Part shown: positions 34,469-44,645 of the stretch, piece after piece
How positions within the stretch are numbered: position 1 is the stretch's first letter
How the letters are laid out: the number at the start of each line of letters is the position of its first letter
Source: Erysipelotrichaceae bacterium
Lineage (GTDB): Bacteria > Bacillota_I > Bacilli_A > Erysipelotrichales > Erysipelotrichaceae
Direction: 5' to 3'
Assembly: GCA_017432005.1 (NCBI GenBank)
Contig: JAFRKA010000012.1
Coordinates: forward strand, 1-61,967
Length of the DNA stretch: 61,967 nucleotides
The notes under the pieces: generated by a model
What the model saw: only the letters and a program-made list of their open reading frames with translations
Database searches by the model: none
What the model was told of the DNA's origin: nothing
Translations under genes and position numbers: made by a program

Positions 34469-35584
34469 ATGGAAACAAGACCTTATGTTCCCTGGGAGCT
34501 GATGGGCAATTTTATGATCGATGTCTTCAAAGCGTACGGTGTACCAGAAGAAGACGCCAAGATCTGTGCTGATGTACTTCTGGAATCTGACAGAAGAGGA
34601 ATCGAATCACACGGATGCAACAGATTCAAACCGATCTATATCGACAGGATCGTCAAAGGTACGCTGTTACCGAAGACCGATCTGGAGATCGTCAAAGAGA
34701 CACCGACAACGGTAGTCATGGACGCTCATGACGGTATGGGCATGGTCGCAGCTCATGCGATGATGAAGAAACTGATCGAAAAGGCCAAGGCCAACGGTAT
34801 GGCTGGTGGAGCCATCAGGAACTCTACCCACTATGGTATCGCCGGTTACTGGAGCGATATGGCTGCCAAAGAAGGATTGATCGGTGTGACCGGAACAAAC
34901 GCCAGACCTTCGATCGCTCCGACTTTCGGTGTGGAAAACATGCTGGGAACCAACCCTCTGACTTTCTCTTTACCGACTGATGAGGAATTCCCGTTCACGC
35001 TGGACTGTGCCACTTCGATTGTTCAAAGAGGCAAGATCGAATTCTATGCCCGTTCCGGCAAGGATACACCTGCCGGCATGGTCGTCACACATGACGGAAA
35101 GACAATCAGCGATTCCAACGCGATCTTAAAGATGCTTAATGAAGGAACAGCTGCTTTAGCTCCGTTAGGCGGAGGACCGGGCGATGAGATGTGCGGCTAT
35201 AAGGGCTACGGTTATGCGACCGTCGTTGAGATCCTGTCTTCTGCTTTAGCCGGCGGTGAATTCATGAAATCGCTCAGCGGCATCTCTCCTGAAGGAAAAC
35301 CGCAGATGTATCATCTTGGCCATTTCTTCTTCGTCGTCGATCCGGAAGCATTCATGGGTCTTGAAACATTCAGAAAGACAGCCGGTGAGATCTGCAGACA
35401 ATTAAGGAATTCCGCCAAAGCTCCGGGCTATGAGAGGATCTATACAGCCGGTGAAAAGGAATATCTGGTCTGGCAGGAAAGAAAAGATAAAGGCGTTCCG
35501 GTAAATGAAGCAGTCCAGAAGGAACTGATCACGATGCGTGATTCACTGAATCTGCCTTATAAATTCCCGTTTGAGGAGGCTTAA
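34469..35584 (+). CDS. Ldh-family (malate/L-lactate type) NAD-dependent dehydrogenase
   Basis: The ATG was preferred over an earlier GTG because GGGAGGA lies 8 bases before it. The 371 residues show the non-Rossmann Ldh2 fold: RRGIESHGCNRF near the N-terminus, RNSTHYGIAGYW with the active His, GTNPLTFSLPT and KGYGYATVVEI. Family members oxidise malate, lactate, sulfolactate or ureidoglycolate. The malic enzyme two bases downstream suggests malate or a related 2-hydroxyacid as substrate. Confidence 0.88.
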   Translation: METRPYVPWELMGNFMIDVFKAYGVPEEDAKICADVLLESDRRGIESHGCNRFKPIYIDRIVKGTLLPKTDLEIVKETPTTVVMDAHDGMGMVAAHAMMKKLIEKAKANGMAGGAIRNSTHYGIAGYWSDMAAKEGLIGVTGTNARPSIAPTFGVENMLGTNPLTFSLPTDEEFPFTLDCATSIVQRGKIEFYARSGKDTPAGMVVTHDGKTISDSNAILKMLNEGTAALAPLGGGPGDEMCGYKGYGYATVVEILSSALAGGEFMKSLSGISPEGKPQMYHLGHFFFVVDPEAFMGLETFRKTAGEICRQLRNSAKAPGYERIYTAGEKEYLVWQERKDKGVPVNEAVQKELITMRDSLNLPYKFPFEEA

Positions 35585-35586
35585 AT

Positions 35587-36759
35587 ATGGATGTAATGAA
35601 AGAATCGCTGGCTCTTCATGAACAGTGGAAGGGCAAGATCGAAGTCGTCTCCAGAGTTCCCGTAAATTCCAAGGAAGATCTGACGATGGCTTATACACCG
35701 GGCGTAGCTCAGCCGTGTCTGGAGATCCAGAAGGATATCGACAAGAGCTATGAACTCACCCGCAGACATAATCTCTGTGCTGTCATCACTGACGGTACGG
35801 CTGTACTGGGACTGGGCGATATCGGTCCGGAAGCAGGCATGCCGGTAATGGAAGGAAAATGTGTCCTGTTCAAATCATTCGGTGATGTGGATGCTTTCCC
35901 GATCTGCATAAAATCAAAAGACGTCGATGAGATCGTTAATACGGTCTATATGATCTCCGGATCCTTCGGCGGTATCAATCTTGAAGATATCTCTTCACCG
36001 AGATGTTTCGAGATCGAAAGAAAACTGAAAGAAAAATGTGATATCCCTATCTTCCATGATGACCAGCACGGTACGGCCATCATCACGCTGGCCGGACTGA
36101 CCAATGCGCTGAAGGTCGTAGGCAAGAAGAAGGAAGATGTGAAGATCGTCACTTCGGGAGCCGGTGCTGCTGCTATTTCGATCGTCAAGCTCTTATTGTC
36201 AGCCGGATTTAAAAATATCATCATGACTGACCGCAAGGGTGCGATCTATGAAGGTCGAGAAGGACTCAACTGGATCAAGGAAGAGATGGCAAAAGTCACC
36301 AATCTGGAAAAGAAAGCCGGATCACTTAAAGATGTGATCGTCGGTGCAGATATCTTCATCGGTGTCTCCGCACCTAATACCTTGAACGGTGAGATGGTCA
36401 AGACAATGAACGGCGACCCGATCGTCTTTGCCTGTGCCAATCCGATGCCGGAGATCTCTCCTGAAGAAGCCAAGGCCGCCGGTGCCAGAGTCGTCGCAAC
36501 AGGACGCAGTGATTATCCTAACCAGGTAAACAATGTCCTGGCCTTCCCGGGCGTCTTCCGCGGAACCTTCGACTGCAGGGCCAGTGACATCAATGAAGAG
36601 ATGAAGATGGCTGCCGCTGCGGCTCTGTCCTCACTGGTAAGTGATGAGGAACTGAATGAGGAATATATCCTGCCTAGGGCTTTCGATCCAAGAGTCGGAA
36701 AGACCGTAGCCAAGGCTGTCGCTGAGGCAGCCCGCAAGAGCGGTGTAGCCAGGATCTGA
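35587..36759 (+). CDS. NAD(P)-dependent malic enzyme
   Basis: The 390-residue bacterial short-form malic enzyme shows SRVPVNSKEDLTMAYTPGV at the N-terminus (catalytic Tyr), FHDDQHGTAI (metal Asp), SGAGAAAISI (NAD loop) and FACANPMPEIS. It converts malate to pyruvate and carbon dioxide. It is coupled to the Ldh-family dehydrogenase, so the pair may link malate to oxaloacetate and pyruvate pools. The IS remnant lies directly downstream. Confidence 0.94.
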   Translation: MDVMKESLALHEQWKGKIEVVSRVPVNSKEDLTMAYTPGVAQPCLEIQKDIDKSYELTRRHNLCAVITDGTAVLGLGDIGPEAGMPVMEGKCVLFKSFGDVDAFPICIKSKDVDEIVNTVYMISGSFGGINLEDISSPRCFEIERKLKEKCDIPIFHDDQHGTAIITLAGLTNALKVVGKKKEDVKIVTSGAGAAAISIVKLLLSAGFKNIIMTDRKGAIYEGREGLNWIKEEMAKVTNLEKKAGSLKDVIVGADIFIGVSAPNTLNGEMVKTMNGDPIVFACANPMPEISPEEAKAAGARVVATGRSDYPNQVNNVLAFPGVFRGTFDCRASDINEEMKMAAAAALSSLVSDEELNEEYILPRAFDPRVGKTVAKAVAEAARKSGVARI

Positions 36760-36781
36760 AGATAAGACCGGACTTACAGAC

Positions 36782-36925
36782 TGATACAATCCCACTAAAG
36801 TAGACACGTGAAATACTTAAATCTCACCAATACCTATGAAAGGTGGGATTTTTTATGGGAAGAAAAGCGAAGTATTCCTCTGAACAGAAAGTTAAAGCCT
36901 GTGAGGATTATCTTTCAGGAAGAAG
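36782..36925 (+). mobile_element. Remnant of an IS3-family element (left end and start of orfA)
   Basis: A likely left-end region (TACAATCCCACTAAAGTAG) is followed by a hairpin leader and an ATG opening MGRKAKYSSEQKVKACEDYL, the start of an IS3-type orfA helix-turn-helix protein. After about 25 codons the element stops abruptly near 36920 and old yellow enzyme sequence begins in another frame. The orfA frame ends at 36971 after 38 codons. No right end is present, so the insertion was followed by a deletion. Confidence 0.65.
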
Positions 36926-36967
36926 ATCGGCCATTTTGTTGGAAGGGCCAGGACCGGAGCTGCCTTC

Positions 36968-38770
36968 GTGACCATTGCCGGTGTCGAAGATACCTATGAT
37001 TCACCACCGCTGCCGGACTTCCTGGACATCTCCCACTTCCCGACTTTTGATATGCACGATCCACGCTGTCAGAACTATATGACGGAGATGGTCGAAGCCA
37101 TGCATGCGGTGGGAACGATCGTCTCGGGTTCACTGTTTTCAGCCAACCGTGTCTTCCGTTATGAGAACGAGAAAGGTGAAGTCGAAGCCGTCAGTGCTGC
37201 TTCACCGACTGCTGATACCAGTACCATCTTCAATGGCAACATCTCTGATGACATACCGGCCGAGAATCTGTACAAGATCATCAAGAGCTACGGTCAGCGA
37301 ACAGCGCTGTACCGCAAACTGGGCTTTGATGCCGTGACTGTCCACATGAGCTATCGGACTCAGTTCCCGAGCCAGCTGCTCTCACCTCTGACCAATTTCC
37401 GGACCGATGAGTTCGGCGGTTCCTTTGAAAACAGAGCCAGATTCCCGTTATTGATGTTAGAAGAAATAAGAAAAGCCGGTGGTGATGATCTGATCATCGA
37501 GATCCAGTTTTCCGGTGAAGAGCCTGAAGGAGGCTACACCTTTGAAGAAGGTATCGAATTCCTGAAACTGGCTCAGAAATATGTCGATATCGTGGTCCGT
37601 TCAGCTGAAGGCGATCCTAACCATCCGATCCCCTTTGAGTTAAATCCGACACCTTTCCTGGAGATGGCAGCTAAAGTAAAAGTCCAAGGATTGGATTTCC
37701 TTGTCAGCAATGTCGGCGGATACTTCGATCCTGATATCGCCGATCAGGCGATCAGGGAAGGCAAGGTCGATCTCGTGGCGATGGCCAGAGCCTGGATCTC
37801 CAATCCGGACTATGGCGACATCATCGCTGAAGGCAGGAAAGAAGATCTCGTTCCGTGTTTAAGATGCAACAAGTGTCACGGAAGAGGTAAAAGAGATATC
37901 TTCACGACGACCTGTTCAGTCAATCCGCTCTTCGGTTTTGAAGAAGTAAGTCCGTATCTGGGCAAAGAAGCCGAGAAAAAGAAAAAGGTAGCTGTCATCG
38001 GCGGCGGTCCGGGAGGCATGCGTACGGCGATCTATCTTGCTGACCGCGGTCATGAAGTGACGATCTATGAAGCAGAAAACGAACTGGGCGGTGCGATCAG
38101 ACATGCGGACTATGTACCGTTCAAATGGACGCTCAAGGAATACAAAGACTACCTGATCAGACAGGTCGAAAAAAGAAAGATCAAGGTGTATCTGAATACC
38201 AGAGCCACTCCTGAAACACTAGGAGATGAATATGATACAGTAGTCGCTGCCATCGGTGCGTCGCCTGTCATACCGAAGATCCCTGGAGCTGATCTTGACC
38301 ATGTCACGGTCGCGACTGATGCACTGATGCACAGTGATAAGATCGGAAAGAACGTCGTGATCATCGGCGGCGGTGAAGTCGGCGTCGAGACCGGCATGTT
38401 TCTGGCACAGAAGGGCCGAAACGTCACGGTCATCGAGATGCGTGATGAACTGGCAGCTGACAGTACGGCTACACATTACCGCTCGATGTTTGAAGAAGCC
38501 TGGAAAGCCATCGACAATTTCCATTACGTGCTCAATGCTTCTGCCAAGCAGATCTCAAAAGATCACGTTACCTATACAGATAAAGACGGCAACGATCACG
38601 ATCTGCCGGCTGATTCCGTCATCCTGTCTGTCGGCATGCGCTCAAAGAGCGAGGAGGCACTCTCCTTCTACGGCAAGGGCAGAGAGTTCTGGATGGTCGG
38701 TGACTGCAAGAAACCGGGCACAATCCAGACGACCAACCGCAGCGCCTACGGTGCGGCCGTAAACATCTAG
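36968..38770 (+). pseudogene. Old yellow enzyme/2,4-dienoyl-CoA reductase family oxidoreductase, 5'-truncated
   Basis: The remaining 600 codons hold most of the FMN TIM barrel, the cysteine cluster CLRCNKCHGRG...CSVNP for an Fe-S centre, and FAD/NAD domains (VAVIGGGPGGMRTAIYLAD, VVIIGGGEVGVETG). Homologues begin about 65-70 residues earlier. Here the frame GRARTGAAFVTIAG runs backward into IS DNA and meets a TGA. Only a GTG inside the barrel can serve as start. The family reduces enoyl or steroid-type double bonds, and this copy has probably lost FMN binding. Confidence 0.75.
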
Positions 38771-38776
38771 ATCATC

Positions 38777-38811
38777 AGCTTAAGCAGTCTCAGGGCTGCT
38801 TAAGCTTTTTG
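38777..38811 (+). terminator. Terminator after the truncated oxidoreductase
   Basis: A perfect 11-bp stem AGCTTAAGCAG/CTGCTTAAGCT with an 8-base loop is followed by TTTTG. Confidence 0.85.
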
Positions 38812-38847
38812 TTTGGACAAAGTTTAAGATATAATTAATACATAAAA

Positions 38848-41796
38848 ATGATGACAAGACATCATAGTGGACAGGTCAATCGGAATAAGGCAGTGATCAT
38901 CTTCCTGCTGTTTTTTGTTTTGTGTTCATCGTTCATAAAGATCGATCGGGTGACAGCTGATGACGATGAAGCCAAGATCGTCCGTGTCGGCTGGTATGAA
39001 TCAGCTTTCAACCGCACTGATGAACTGGGGCGCCGGACCGGTTTTGCCTATGAGTACCAGCAGAAGATCGCCGCCTATACCGGCTGGAAATACGAGTATG
39101 TGAAAGGCAGCTGGTCTGATCTGATGGAAATGCTGAAAGCCGGCGAGATCGACCTGATGAGTGATGTCTCCTATACCGAAGAAAGAGCCAAGGTGATGCT
39201 TTACTCATCTCTGCCGATGGGATCGGAAGCCTACTATCTTTTCGTCAATGAAGATGAGGAAATGATCACGGCCGACGATGTCCGTTCCGTCAACGGCAAG
39301 AAGCTCGGTGTGAATAAGAACAGTATCCAGGAAACATATCTGCGCAACTGGGCCAAAGAAAACAATGTATCTCCTCTCATAGTTGAACTCACCACTTCGG
39401 AAGGTGAATCGATGGAGATGTTATATAACGGTGAGATCGATGCCTATGTCGGTACCGATTCCTATGACATCAAGAAGAATCGTATCCCGGTCTTCAAGAT
39501 CGGTTCTTCCGATTTCTTCTTTGCGATAAACAAAGACCGTCCGGATCTGCTTGAAGATATCAATTACGCCATGACCAAGATCCTGGATGAAGACCGCTAC
39601 TACAACCAGTGGCTCTTTGAGAAGTATGGTCACTATCAGGGTTCCAATGCCTATCTGACGACTTCCGAGAAGAACTGGGTCGCCGGACACGGAACCGTCA
39701 GGATCGGCTACCGCAAAGATTCGCTTCCCTTCTGCGGTGAAGACGAATCCGGAGTCGTGACCGGAGCACTGGCCAACTATATCCAGCTGGCGATCGACTG
39801 TATCAGAAATGCCGATATCAGTTTTGTCGCCATAGCCTATGATGATTTTGATGAAGCCTATGAAGCTTTGATGAATAAAGAGATCGACTGCATATTCCCG
39901 GTCTATATGGAAATGAGTGAAGCGGAAGATCTGGATGTTTCTGTCACCAATGCCGTGATGGAGACCGAGATGAATCTGCTCACCAACAGAGAAAACTATT
40001 ACGATATCCTGAATCACGAAGAAGCTGAAGTCTTTGTGGAAAAAGGCAATGAGAACTACGCCCGTTTCCTGAAAGACGTCTATCCGGGCTGGAATGTCAC
40101 CTACTTTGAAGAAAAGAACATGGATGACTGCCTCAAAGATGTCAATGAAGGAACATCTGACGGTATCCTGATCAGTAACTATCATGTGACCGAATATGAC
40201 AATATCGCCCGCAAATATCGTCTGTCTTCACTCAGTACCAAGGAGATGATGGGTCTCTCCTTCATCGTCAGGAAGAGCGACGACGCGCTGTATTCGATCC
40301 TGAACAAGACGATCAATCAGATCCCGCAGAAAGACATCGAAAGTTCCCTGTCCAGCTATATGGAGATCGAAAGAAAGATATCCTTCATGGACTATCTGGA
40401 AGACAACTGGTTCAGCGTGATGACTTTCATCATCATCGTCTTCTCAGTGATGCTGTTCCTGCTGATCGGCAGACTTTCCGCTGAAGAGAAGATCAACGAG
40501 AGCAGAGAACTGATCTCCGCTACCGAGTATGATCCTTTGACGAAGCTCTACAACAAGAACTTCTTCTTTGAGTATGCCAACCGTATGTATCAGAGCGATC
40601 CTAAGAAACCAATGGATGCGATCGTCATGAATATCGAAAAATTCCATACCGTCAACGCCATGAATGGCATGAAGTTCGGTGATATGGTTCTGGAAGAACT
40701 GGGCAATGAGATCAGAAAGTTCCTTGAAGATACCAGGGGTATCGCCGGACGTTCTGATGCCGACCGCTTCTACATGTATTGTGAACATCAGGACGACTAT
40801 CAGAAGATCTTCGATTTCTTCCAGCGTCGTCTCAATGATTTCTCACAGAACATCAGTATCCGCCTGAGGATGGGTGTGATGCCATACCAGGAAGGTCTTG
40901 AACCTTTACAGCTGATCGATCAGGCCAGGACTGCCTGCAACATGGCCAGAGGCGACTACAAGACCCGTCTCAAGATCTTTGATGAGAAGATACGTGAACG
41001 GGAGATCATGGAACAGCGCCTGTTGAACGATTTCCGTCCGGCCATCGAGAATGAAGAATTTGAAGTCTACTATCAGCCGAAATATGATATCCAGTGTGAT
41101 CCGCCGGTACTACGCAGTGCTGAAGCTCTGATCCGCTGGAACCATCCGGCATTCGGAATGATCGCTCCGGACAATTTCATTCCACTCTTTGAAAGAAACG
41201 GACAAATCTCCACGGTCGACAATTACGTCTGGAGAAAAGTCACCGAGCAGATCGCCGCATGGCGTGATGAATACGGTATAACACTTCCGGTATCCGTAAA
41301 TCTCTCCAGGATCGATGTCTTCGATCCGATGCTGGAACTGGTCCTCAGTGAGATGCTGGAAAACAGCCGTCTGGAACGTAAATATCTGAAACTGGAAGTA
41401 ACGGAATCAGCCTATACCGAAGATGCCGAACAGGTCATCTTCCTGGTCAACAAGCTGCACAAAGACGGCTATGAGATCGAGATGGACGACTTCGGTACCG
41501 GATATTCTTCTTTGAACATGCTGACATCGATGCCGGTGGATGTGCTCAAGATGGACAGATCGTTCATCATCAATATCGAACACGATAAGAAAGACATTCA
41601 GGTCGTGGAACTGATCCTGGGCATTGCCCGCAGTCTGAACGTTCCGGTCGTCGCCGAAGGTGTCGAGACCGAAGCACAGCTGAAGATCCTCAAGGATCTC
41701 GGATGCAATATCGTTCAGGGTTACTACTTCTCCAAGCCTTTACCGGCCAAAGAGTTTGAAGAAAAGATCCTGCAGAAGCATATTAAAAGCCTTTAA
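38848..41796 (+). CDS. Double solute-binding sensor with degenerate GGDEF and intact EAL domains
   Basis: Order: signal anchor (13-33), two family 3 solute-binding domains outside the cell (about 45-275 and 285-510), a membrane helix (about 520-545), a GGDEF-like domain whose active loop reads SDADRF (inactive), and an EAL domain with EALIRW, MDDFGTGYSS and VAEGVE (active residues kept). It should hydrolyse cyclic di-GMP in response to amino acids or similar ligands. No ribosome site is seen. TATAAT ends 12 bases before the ATG. Confidence 0.9.
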   Translation: MMTRHHSGQVNRNKAVIIFLLFFVLCSSFIKIDRVTADDDEAKIVRVGWYESAFNRTDELGRRTGFAYEYQQKIAAYTGWKYEYVKGSWSDLMEMLKAGEIDLMSDVSYTEERAKVMLYSSLPMGSEAYYLFVNEDEEMITADDVRSVNGKKLGVNKNSIQETYLRNWAKENNVSPLIVELTTSEGESMEMLYNGEIDAYVGTDSYDIKKNRIPVFKIGSSDFFFAINKDRPDLLEDINYAMTKILDEDRYYNQWLFEKYGHYQGSNAYLTTSEKNWVAGHGTVRIGYRKDSLPFCGEDESGVVTGALANYIQLAIDCIRNADISFVAIAYDDFDEAYEALMNKEIDCIFPVYMEMSEAEDLDVSVTNAVMETEMNLLTNRENYYDILNHEEAEVFVEKGNENYARFLKDVYPGWNVTYFEEKNMDDCLKDVNEGTSDGILISNYHVTEYDNIARKYRLSSLSTKEMMGLSFIVRKSDDALYSILNKTINQIPQKDIESSLSSYMEIERKISFMDYLEDNWFSVMTFIIIVFSVMLFLLIGRLSAEEKINESRELISATEYDPLTKLYNKNFFFEYANRMYQSDPKKPMDAIVMNIEKFHTVNAMNGMKFGDMVLEELGNEIRKFLEDTRGIAGRSDADRFYMYCEHQDDYQKIFDFFQRRLNDFSQNISIRLRMGVMPYQEGLEPLQLIDQARTACNMARGDYKTRLKIFDEKIREREIMEQRLLNDFRPAIENEEFEVYYQPKYDIQCDPPVLRSAEALIRWNHPAFGMIAPDNFIPLFERNGQISTVDNYVWRKVTEQIAAWRDEYGITLPVSVNLSRIDVFDPMLELVLSEMLENSRLERKYLKLEVTESAYTEDAEQVIFLVNKLHKDGYEIEMDDFGTGYSSLNMLTSMPVDVLKMDRSFIINIEHDKKDIQVVELILGIARSLNVPVVAEGVETEAQLKILKDLGCNIVQGYYFSKPLPAKEFEEKILQKHIKSL

Positions 41797-41825
41797 CTGA
41801 ATAAACTTCAATTAAAGGCTTTTTT
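41785..41825. terminator. Bidirectional terminator between convergent cyclic-di-GMP genes
   Basis: A 12-bp stem AAAAGCCTTTAA/TTAAAGGCTTTT with a T run overlaps the end of the EAL gene. Confidence 0.8.
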
Positions 41826-41833
41826 GATAGTGT

Positions 41834-43267
41834 TTATTTTTCAGCTTCCATCTTCGCCTTGGCTTTGTACATATCCTTATCAGCCCGATTGAAGACCGTT
41901 ATGACTTCATCACCCTTCCTGTATTCACTCATACCGCAGGCTGCCGAATATCTGTGCCATGGTTCAACACTTTCATCTTTGGAACTCTCAGCGAATCTTT
42001 CATTGAGCTCTATGAACAGCTCTTCTCTGTTCTTATAATCCTCTCCCTGAATGACGACAGTGAATTCATCTCCGCCGACTCTGTAGACCGGAGAATGTTT
42101 GAAAGTTTCACAGATAGTTCTGCAGGCTCCGATGATATATTCATTCCCCTGTTCGTGACCATAGAGGTCATTGATCTGTTTCAGTTTGTTTATATCCAGC
42201 ATCAGGATCGCGAATTCGGCAGTGCCATCCTGAATATCTTTCTCAAGTTCCAGCTGTTTCTCGTCGTAGGCCGACTTGTTTTTGACCTTGGTCAGGCTGT
42301 CCTGATAGGCGATCGTGCTTATCTGATTCACGTGGTCCTTAAGCGTGTTGGTCTCTCCTTCCGCTGTCAGGATCGCAACAACGTAATCTTTCATATCCTG
42401 AGAAAGCTTGGACACGGCTTCCGATAAAGCTTTGACTTCGTTATTTCTCTTCAGGACAGGCGGTGTATAGATCAGTTCATCCGGATTCCTGATACCGGCT
42501 GACTTTTCCGCGAATTCCTCGACACTGCGTTCCACCTGTTTCAGAGAACCGGTAACATTTTTTCTCATCCAGTTCATCAGTAACGCGATCAGGACGATAC
42601 CACCGATCACAACGACCGTAATGTTGATCTTGATGTTCCGATAGATAGTGGTATTGATCTCATCGATCGAAACATCGACACACAGCAAAGCATAATGATT
42701 GCCTTTGGAATCGATGAGCGGTCTGGCCAGAGTATAATCGATGCCCCATTCAGACGGATTGTTGAAGTAAACGTCTTTATCACCATCCTGCAGTTGTTTC
42801 AGATAGCGTGCTGTTTCCGTATCATACCAGCTTTCCTCGCCCTGCCCCAGATACATGACCATATCCGGTTCGTACTGTTTCTCATAGGTAGAGTTGGCTG
42901 CGCAGATCTCTCTGACTTTGATCGGATCTTCCGGATCCAGTACCTGCATTATATACAGATAATGAACATCTGAATAGTAGTCGATCAGATCATCAAAGAA
43001 AGCCTGGAATTCCTTATATTTCTCCGATTCTACGTACGTCCTTGAACACTCAGACATGTCATCGATATCGATATGGCTTTCCACGTAATCGATGATACTT
43101 ACCATCTGTTTCTGATAACGGTCATACATCGATTTGGTATAGATCTTGTATGTCGCATAGGAAATGACAGCACACATGAAAATGATGAAAATGATCGAGA
43201 TCAGAAAGATGCTCCAGCTGAGCGGTCTAAATCTGTTGACCCGGGTTTCTTTTTCTCTGGCTTCCAT
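41834..43267 (-). CDS. dCACHE-GGDEF diguanylate cyclase
   Basis: Two membrane helices (about 18-40 and 226-247) flank an extracellular sensing domain of the double-CACHE type, followed by a linker and a GGDEF domain with MLDINKLKQINDLYGHEQGN and the intact VGGDEF loop. It should make cyclic di-GMP when a small ligand binds outside. It is convergent to the EAL sensor gene, so the two may set opposite outputs. Confidence 0.92.
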   Translation of the reverse strand: MEAREKETRVNRFRPLSWSIFLISIIFIIFMCAVISYATYKIYTKSMYDRYQKQMVSIIDYVESHIDIDDMSECSRTYVESEKYKEFQAFFDDLIDYYSDVHYLYIMQVLDPEDPIKVREICAANSTYEKQYEPDMVMYLGQGEESWYDTETARYLKQLQDGDKDVYFNNPSEWGIDYTLARPLIDSKGNHYALLCVDVSIDEINTTIYRNIKINITVVVIGGIVLIALLMNWMRKNVTGSLKQVERSVEEFAEKSAGIRNPDELIYTPPVLKRNNEVKALSEAVSKLSQDMKDYVVAILTAEGETNTLKDHVNQISTIAYQDSLTKVKNKSAYDEKQLELEKDIQDGTAEFAILMLDINKLKQINDLYGHEQGNEYIIGACRTICETFKHSPVYRVGGDEFTVVIQGEDYKNREELFIELNERFAESSKDESVEPWHRYSAACGMSEYRKGDEVITVFNRADKDMYKAKAKMEAEK

Positions 43268-43315
43268 ATTTATATTTTAAAATAAGAAAAAATGCTCATA
43301 AAGACTTTGATAACA

Positions 43316-43335
43316 AAAAAACATCTTTATGATGT
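43316..43335 (-). terminator. Terminator of the 58-residue gene
   Basis: The short stem ACATC/GATGT with a 5-base loop is followed on the minus strand by seven T residues. Confidence 0.55.
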
Positions 43336-43344
43336 TTTCCTGTA

Positions 43345-43521
43345 TCAGCTCATTCTTCTTCTGTATCTGCCGCTTTCCTCACTGACTGATTCCATGCATT
43401 CAAGATATGTTTCCGCTTCCTCTTCAAGAAACTTTCCCAGCATGACTTCAGCTTCTTCCTCGCTGTAGCCGGCCGTCTTCAGGATCGCCGTCAGCCGTTC
43501 ACGTTCGCTCTGTCTGATCAT
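43345..43521 (-). CDS. Small acidic helical protein (58 residues)
   Basis: This frame begins MIRQSERERLTAILKTAGY and ends in GRYRRRMS, with GGAAAGGAAG upstream of the ATG and its own terminator. The sequence is mostly Glu-rich helix with a single cysteine. No family is recognised. Codon use looks like that of neighbouring genes, which supports coding. Confidence 0.6.
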   Translation of the reverse strand: MIRQSERERLTAILKTAGYSEEEAEVMLGKFLEEEAETYLECMESVSEESGRYRRRMS

Positions 43522-43653
43522 CTTCGCATCTTCCTTTCCGATCCACTCTCATCATAGTTCTTTGTCCTGCTTTTTGCAATGCAATTTACCGTGCAAAAGA
43601 AAATGCTGATTATCTGTATTCAAAGCAATACAATCAAATCAGGAAATATTCAT

Positions 43654-43857
43654 ATGGGTTTTAAATTTCAACCGGATAAAAAGAGAGAAACTCTGAACAA
43701 GACAATCCGTTTTCCGAAGGAACTTGTTGAAAGGATCGAGAAACAGGTGGCAGACAGCGACTCTTATTTTTCTTCCTTTGTGATTCAGGCCTGTGAATAT
43801 GCCATAAGAGATGTCGAAGCAGAATATCAGGCCGACAAAAAGGAAGAAACAGACTGA
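43654..43857 (+). CDS. Small ribbon-helix-helix-type DNA-binding protein
   Basis: The start was set at MGFKFQPDKKRE because AGGAAA lies upstream. The longer frame has no ribosome site. Residues 12-50 (TLNKTIRFPKELVERIEKQV then a second helix SSFVIQACEYAIRD) match the strand-helix-helix pattern of Arc/YlcI-like regulators, in which the strand pair contacts DNA. The acidic tail is typical. Its target is unknown, and no toxin partner is adjacent. Confidence 0.75.
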   Translation: MGFKFQPDKKRETLNKTIRFPKELVERIEKQVADSDSYFSSFVIQACEYAIRDVEAEYQADKKEETD

Positions 43858-43877
43858 GCAGTATTCTGCTTTTTTTT
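43857..43877 (+). terminator. Terminator of the ribbon-helix-helix gene
   Basis: The short stem AGCAG/CTGCT is followed by eight T residues, overlapping the stop codon. Confidence 0.7.
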
Positions 43878-43893
43878 GTTTAATGGATGAGAA

Positions 43894-43913
43894 AGAGCAC
43901 TTTTAAGTGCTCT
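43894..43913 (-). terminator. Terminator of the araD unit
   Basis: The 9-bp stem AGAGCACTT/AAGTGCTCT has a 2-base centre and a T-rich flank on the minus strand. Confidence 0.6.
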
Positions 43914-43927
43914 GTTTAATATATGTT

Positions 43928-44623
43928 CTATCCCTGGCCATAGTAAGCACCGGGACCATGTTTCCTCAGGTAGTGCCTGTCCAGCAGTTCCTGCTGCATT
44001 TCCGGTACGTCAGGATCGATGATGATACTCTTGAGAGCCATCTCCGCCAGAGTCTCGAGAATGAGTGAATTATGCACGGCATCGCTTGGATCCTTGCCCC
44101 AGGTGAAAGGACCGTGGGAACGCACCAGCACGGCTGGCATCTGATCAGGATCGATCTTCCGCTTCTGCAATTCTTCGACGATGACCTTGCCAGTATTTAG
44201 TTCGTATTCTCTGCCGATCTCTTCCGGTGTCATATATCTGGTACAGGGGATATTGCCATAGAAATAATCACCATGAGTCGTACCTAAAGCCGGGATGTCT
44301 CTTCCTGCCTGCGCCCAGGCTACCGCGTTGATCGAATGGGTGTGGACGATACCGCCGATGTTCGGGAAATTGCGATAAAGCTCAAGGTGAGTCATCAGGT
44401 CAGAAGACGGTTTATAATGACCTTCCACCACATTGCCTTCCATATCCGTAACGACCATATCATCGACTTTTATCGTGTCATATTCGACACCGCTCGGTTT
44501 GATTATGACCAGGCCCTTTTCTCTGTCGATCCCGGAAACATTTCCCCAGGTGAAGACGACGAGTCCGTATTCCGGCAACAGCAGATTGGCCTCAAAGACT
44601 TCTTTTTTCAATTGTTCCAGCAT
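43928..44623 (-). CDS. araD: L-ribulose-5-phosphate 4-epimerase
   Basis: The start MLEQLKKEV has GGAG seven bases upstream. The 231 residues match AraD length. TWGNVSG (26-31), [15 protein letters not shown] (Asp75), [10 protein letters not shown] (zinc His94, His96) and RSHGPF (His170) are all present. It interconverts L-ribulose-5-phosphate and D-xylulose-5-phosphate, entering pentose metabolism. No araA or araB is in the window. The preceding unknown gene is 22 bases upstream. Confidence 0.93.
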   Translation of the reverse strand: MLEQLKKEVFEANLLLPEYGLVVFTWGNVSGIDREKGLVIIKPSGVEYDTIKVDDMVVTDMEGNVVEGHYKPSSDLMTHLELYRNFPNIGGIVHTHSINAVAWAQAGRDIPALGTTHGDYFYGNIPCTRYMTPEEIGREYELNTGKVIVEELQKRKIDPDQMPAVLVRSHGPFTWGKDPSDAVHNSLILETLAEMALKSIIIDPDVPEMQQELLDRHYLRKHGPGAYYGQG

Positions 44624-44645
44624 ATCATTCTCCAATATATCCGTG

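Noticed and set aside
36808..36999. ORF starting VKYLNLTNTYE as a separate protein
   Set aside because: It runs across the IS leader hairpin and junction in a frame unrelated to either orfA or the oxidoreductase.
38818..38847. A full -35/-10 promoter before the EAL sensor
   Set aside because: Only the TATAAT box is convincing. No -35 hexamer at 16-18 bases could be found, so only the -10 is claimed.
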